A stretch of 64,000 bases of DNA. It comes from Psoroptes ovis. Lineage: Eukaryota > Arthropoda > Arachnida > Sarcoptiformes > Psoroptidae. Where the stretch lies: the NCBI GenBank assembly GCA_002943765.1, contig PQWQ01000008.1, forward strand, positions 1,674,001 through 1,738,000, read 5' to 3'. Positions within the stretch are counted from its first letter, which is position 1. Every line of letters starts with the position of its first letter. Shown piece after piece: positions 60,657 to 64,000 of this stretch. The notes under the pieces are model-generated. The model did not search any database. It worked only from the letters and a program-made list of their open reading frames with translations, and had not been told where the DNA came from. Position numbers and translations under genes: made by a program.

Positions 60657-62494
60657 ATCTGAATTATTTGATAATATTTGTATTGAAAGGGTTAATGATA
60701 CAACGTTTGGAGGGTATTTTTGAGTGATTTTTTAAAATAAAATTCGTGTAAACAAATGTAAACAATAGATTCAACGTGTAAATATATGTTCACGTGTAAA
60801 CAATTTCAAAAAAAAAAAAAATAAAATAAAATAAAATAAAATAAAATTTTAAATTTTTTCTTCTTTAAAAATTGAGCAAAATTTTTTTTATAAAATGTTT
60901 TAGGTTCGTATAATAATTTCGTAGTTTCAAAATTAATTAATCAAGAATTTAAGGCTTCAATTTTGAACGTATTTGTGATCATCATTGTAATATTATTATA
61001 TTATTGCTAAGCCATTGATCTATTGATTTAATTGAAATTAATATTAATCAATTTTAAGATTTATCAAAGTTTCAAATGCTTACCCTTTAATTTTTCATTG
61101 AACCAAAAAAACAAGAAACAAAATAAATGTAATAACGGTAAATTTTGATGATTTTAAATTGAATTTAAACTAAAATGAAAATTTAACTGATTGATTTTTT
61201 TTTTGTTTTGCTGCATTTAAATTTCAAAAATTTCTGAATTTTCAATAAAAAAAAAGTGCGATAAAATTTGATTTGATTGATATTGAAATGAATGTTTTTG
61301 GACCAATAATTTTACATTCTACATATTTTGTTTTCTATGGTAAATATTTCAGATTTGAAATGAATTTTGGGATAATTGAAAATTTTGAATCAATATAAAT
61401 GATCATTGAATGGTTATATATATATATATATTATTGGTGGCTAATATTGTCGCATTGTCTCATTATTATTATTATTATTGAATTTGTTGATGGTTAGAGT
61501 GATGGCATCGTTTTTTCACCGTAAACATTTGATTTCTTCATCTTTTTTGATCTTCATCAATCAATCAATAGATTCATTCATTCATTCATTGCATTCAATA
61601 CAATCAACAATTATTTAATCATTTTTCTCTTTTTCCATTCTCATATAGGAATTTGATTTGATTTGATCAAATTTAATTCGAATAATTTATCAAATGATTA
61701 ATTAATTAATTAATCAAAACGAAGAAAAATACACAAAGACACAAATGCAAATTAATTAAGTAAGAAAAAAAATTAATTATAAAATATTTATATAAAAAAA
61801 TATATAAAAAATCACACGTGTTTGGTCATTTTCCGGTTTGTTTAGTCGAAAAAAAGAGGCATACAACAACAGCAACAGTGAAATTGTTGTTGTTGTTACT
61901 TGTATATTTGTATATATGAAATGTATACACACATATACATACATGTATATATGCAGCAGCAACAGTATATGTATATATACGTGTATATGTGTATGTAATG
62001 TATATATATGAAATGTATGACATGTATATGATGTGACGAATATTATCATTTGCACGTTCGACTGTCGGAACGTCTTTTTGTTTTTATCGCCGTAGCTGTC
62101 GGCCAATAAATGAAAGCAGATACGAATGCCCGCATTAGTCACGGGCAAAGCAAATTGTTAGCTAAAAGTGATAACGTGTATATAACGGCTATGACTGTAT
62201 GGGTACAGAAATTTTTTCTCGAATTTCTGCTCCTTTTTTTCTTTACATATCAAATAAAAAAGTAGTGGCACTAAGATTTGTTGACATGTGTATAAAATAT
62301 ATTTATGCATATACACAGACAAGAGAAAAAAAGTAGCAGCATACAGCACAAGTAGTGGTTATTTTCAATTTCCGTAAGTAAAGTAATCAGAAATGAAAAC
62401 AAAAAAATACAGGAATTATTCAATTTATTCAAATAGAAAAAATTTACAGGAAAACAGCGGTTGCTATCAAATCAATTAAGTAATTACGATCCAA
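60657..62494. other. Spacer, SYNCRIP start / dynactin stop
   Basis: 1.8 kb with simple repeats: TAAAA units (about 60822-60846), TA units (about 61416-61432), TGTATA-rich DNA (about 61900-62030) and two-hairpin element copy 3 (about 62092-62190). No gene is supported. Confidence 0.6.
62092..62190 (+). repeat. Two-hairpin dispersed element, copy 3
   Basis: Order: GCTGTCGGCCA (62095-62105), hairpin 1 GCCCG/CGGGC (62128-62146), spacer GCAAATTGTTAGCTAAAAG, then AACGTG with a degenerate second palindrome (about 62172-62183). The words and spacing repeat those near 11.8 and 31.9 kb. Confidence 0.65.
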
Positions 62495-63133
62495 TTACGA
62501 TGCGGTCGTAGGTGTTGTAGGCGATTGAATCGTGGTAGCCACAGGTAAACGATAATTTGGCTTTTCGATTCGTTGATAATTCGGCAAGATTTTCCCAAGA
62601 AATTCAATTTGTGATATTTGTATGGATGGTTTTTCCAGCTGTACACGACGTTCACATTTCGATCCATATATCACCGTGTTTTCGGGAAGATTTTCGGCAT
62701 AATTAACCGTACACATTGCACCAATAACACAACCATTGGTTATTTGTGTCAACGGGCCAACCAAACATTTCGATTCGAATACATTATGATCACCGATTCG
62801 AATGGTTTCGATTTTGGATCCAACTTCGAATACATTATGATTACCAATGTACATTGTTTGACCATCGGCAAACGCGTTGATTATTTGAACATTTTCTTCG
62901 ATAAGGTTATAATCACCAATGATGATTGGTCCATTTTTAGCGATAATTTTCGCTGTAGGGTGGATGACATTTTTCACACCGATCGTTACATCACCATCGA
63001 TTTTCGTATGTTCAGTGCAGATGATTGAACTGTACGATATTTTGACCCTAAGGGTAAAAGTATGAAATCTCTTAGTCTGAGCTGAGGATCAGGTATTGAT
63101 TGATGGTACATACGTGTCTTTGTTGATGGACAT
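62495..63133 (-). CDS. DCTN6: Dynactin subunit 6 (p27)
   Basis: Exons 63114-63133 (ATG at 63133, MSINKDT) and 62495-63047 close in phase to 190 residues, the family length. The protein is a left-handed beta-helix of hexapeptide repeats: IDGDVTIGVKNVIHPTAKII, GPIIIGDYNLIEENVQIINA, MYIGNHNVFEVGSKIE, IRIGDHNVFESKCLVGP, CVIGAMCTVN. The block ENTVIYGSKCERRVQLEKP followed by FLGKILPNYQ is diagnostic of DCTN6. It belongs to the pointed-end complex of dynactin, which links dynein to membrane cargo. The first coding exon is only 20 bp, and the initiator was chosen because the spliced product then continues VKISYSSIICTEHTKIDGDV as in the family. Confidence 0.93.
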
Positions 63134-63514
63134 TTTCGAAATTTTGATGTTCAAAGTGGCCAGAGGTTTAAATGTAAACAAATCAATGGGGAAGTTTTTG
63201 GGAAAACCAAAAATTTTTGGCAGAAAAAAAAAATTTCCCAGAAATTCAGTTCAATACTTTATGAACGGATCAAAAACCTACAGAAAAAATTGACCAATCA
63301 GAATCAAGATTTTTGGTTCGAATTTTTTTTTTATTTGGTTGTTGTCTGTTATAACAGAAACATTCGATGAGTTTTTTTTTACATTTTTCCAACGTATTTT
63401 TTTCATGGTTTCGGTTTGACCAATTTAGTTTAATTTTCAATTTTTGAATCGATTTTAAATCAATCATTTGGCTTATTTTGATTAATTTTTGAATTAAATG
63501 ATTAATTACCCACG
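63134..63514. other. Divergent promoter spacer
   Basis: 381 bp between the divergent starts of DCTN6 and the next gene, probably a shared promoter region. It has A and T runs (about 63225-63233 and 63323-63333) but no clear motif. Confidence 0.55.
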
Positions 63515-64000
63515 ATGACATCCACCACCACATCATCATCAACGGCGACGGCCGCAAAAACCACGAAAAACCGATCATCATCCAAATGTTCCGCATTCGA
63601 TGCCATACTAAAGAAAGCAATATGGTTAAAACGTCAAGGAATGCCAACATTAAGCCAGCAATCATATGAATTATCATCAATAACCACTGTAATTGATTTA
63701 CTTAATCAACATTTACAATCTGGTTGTTTTTGTGTCATTCGATCATTTCAATATTTTGCATTAGCCACTACTTATTTGGAAAAATTTTTTCTCATATTTA
63801 ATAATATGATAATTTCAATGAATGAAACGGATTATGAATTACATCGTAAATCAGAAGAATTACGTAATAAAAACAATGGAAATAACAATTTCATCAATGA
63901 TTTAGAGCTTAAAGATGATAGTCAATTCGTAGCCGAACATAATCCATATACAACGATTATGAATTTTAATTATTTAATGGAAAATCTATTTCTAGCGCTG
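63515..64000 (+). CDS. Unrecognised protein, 5' part
   Basis: An open frame from the ATG at 63515 runs off the right edge without a stop (162 codons seen). The start is Thr/Ser/Ala-rich (MTSTTTSSSTATAAKTTKNR). The body is helical: AFDAILKKAIWLKRQGMPTL, SITTVIDLLNQHLQSGCFCV, then FQYFALATTYLEKFFLIF, which is hydrophobic and rich in aromatics, then a charged Asn-rich stretch and PYTTIMNFNYLMENLFLAL. Steady codon use and a divergent neighbour support a real gene. I do not recognise the family. The FCVIRSFQYFALATTYLEKF segment is the best handle for a search. Confidence 0.65.
   Translation, partial: MTSTTTSSSTATAAKTTKNRSSSKCSAFDAILKKAIWLKRQGMPTLSQQSYELSSITTVIDLLNQHLQSGCFCVIRSFQYFALATTYLEKFFLIFNNMIISMNETDYELHRKSEELRNKNNGNNNFINDLELKDDSQFVAEHNPYTTIMNFNYLMENLFLAL

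Overview
This is nuclear DNA of a small, AT-rich animal genome. Genes have short introns (mostly 57-80 bp, GT/AG). The proteins are full of Asn, Gln, His, Ser and Ala runs, and the families are animal ones (CCDC6, PIKfyve, still life/TIAM, POMT1, EAF, SYNCRIP, LRRFIP, dynactin p27). Compactness, codon style and residue bias fit an acariform mite, perhaps an astigmatid such as a dust mite. The taxon is inferred from style and family content, not proven. No rRNA, tRNA, CRISPR array or bacterial-type operon was seen.

Layout. 1-8.7 kb: the 3' part of CCDC6 (+), a small DMAC1-like complex I assembly factor (-), and a complete ATP8A-type phospholipid flippase (-). 8.7-13.4 kb: mostly non-coding, with a small SWIM zinc-finger gene (+). 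13.5-20 kb: an LRRFIP homologue (-) with two alternative first exons. 20-24 kb: non-coding. 23.9-30.6 kb: PIKfyve/FAB1 (+). 33.2-39.1 kb: a still life/TIAM Rac exchange factor (+). 40.6-44.6 kb: mitochondrial ornithine carrier, a secreted TULIP-like protein and a UMAD1-like ESCRT-I factor (all +). 45.4-47.9 kb: an atypical haem-domain guanylate cyclase (+). 48.0-53.5 kb: POMT1 and EAF (both -). 53.5-57.9 kb: non-coding, rich in repeats. 57.9-60.7 kb: SYNCRIP/hnRNP R (-). 62.5-63.1 kb: dynactin subunit 6 (-). From 63.5 kb to the end: the 5' part of an unrecognised gene (+).

The genes are unrelated housekeeping and signalling genes, not a pathway cluster. Several act on membranes and endosomes (flippase, PIKfyve, UMAD1) or on Rac and actin (still life, LRRFIP), but nothing shows co-regulation. 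Exon boundaries were read by eye from splice sites, reading phase and family similarity. In every multi-exon model given as complete, the phases close exactly.

The most interesting non-genic signals are three. First, a family of at least nine 79-82 bp palindromic mini-elements, mostly TA-flanked, with mariner-like ends and two internal sequence types; four lie within 1.1 kb upstream of EAF. Second, a roughly 100 bp dispersed element present three times, built of two conserved hairpins with fixed spacing. Third, a set of GC-rich hairpins in otherwise AT-rich spacers. The most interesting protein is the guanylate cyclase, which joins a haem-type H-NOX domain to an alpha-like catalytic domain lacking the transition-state Asn and Arg.
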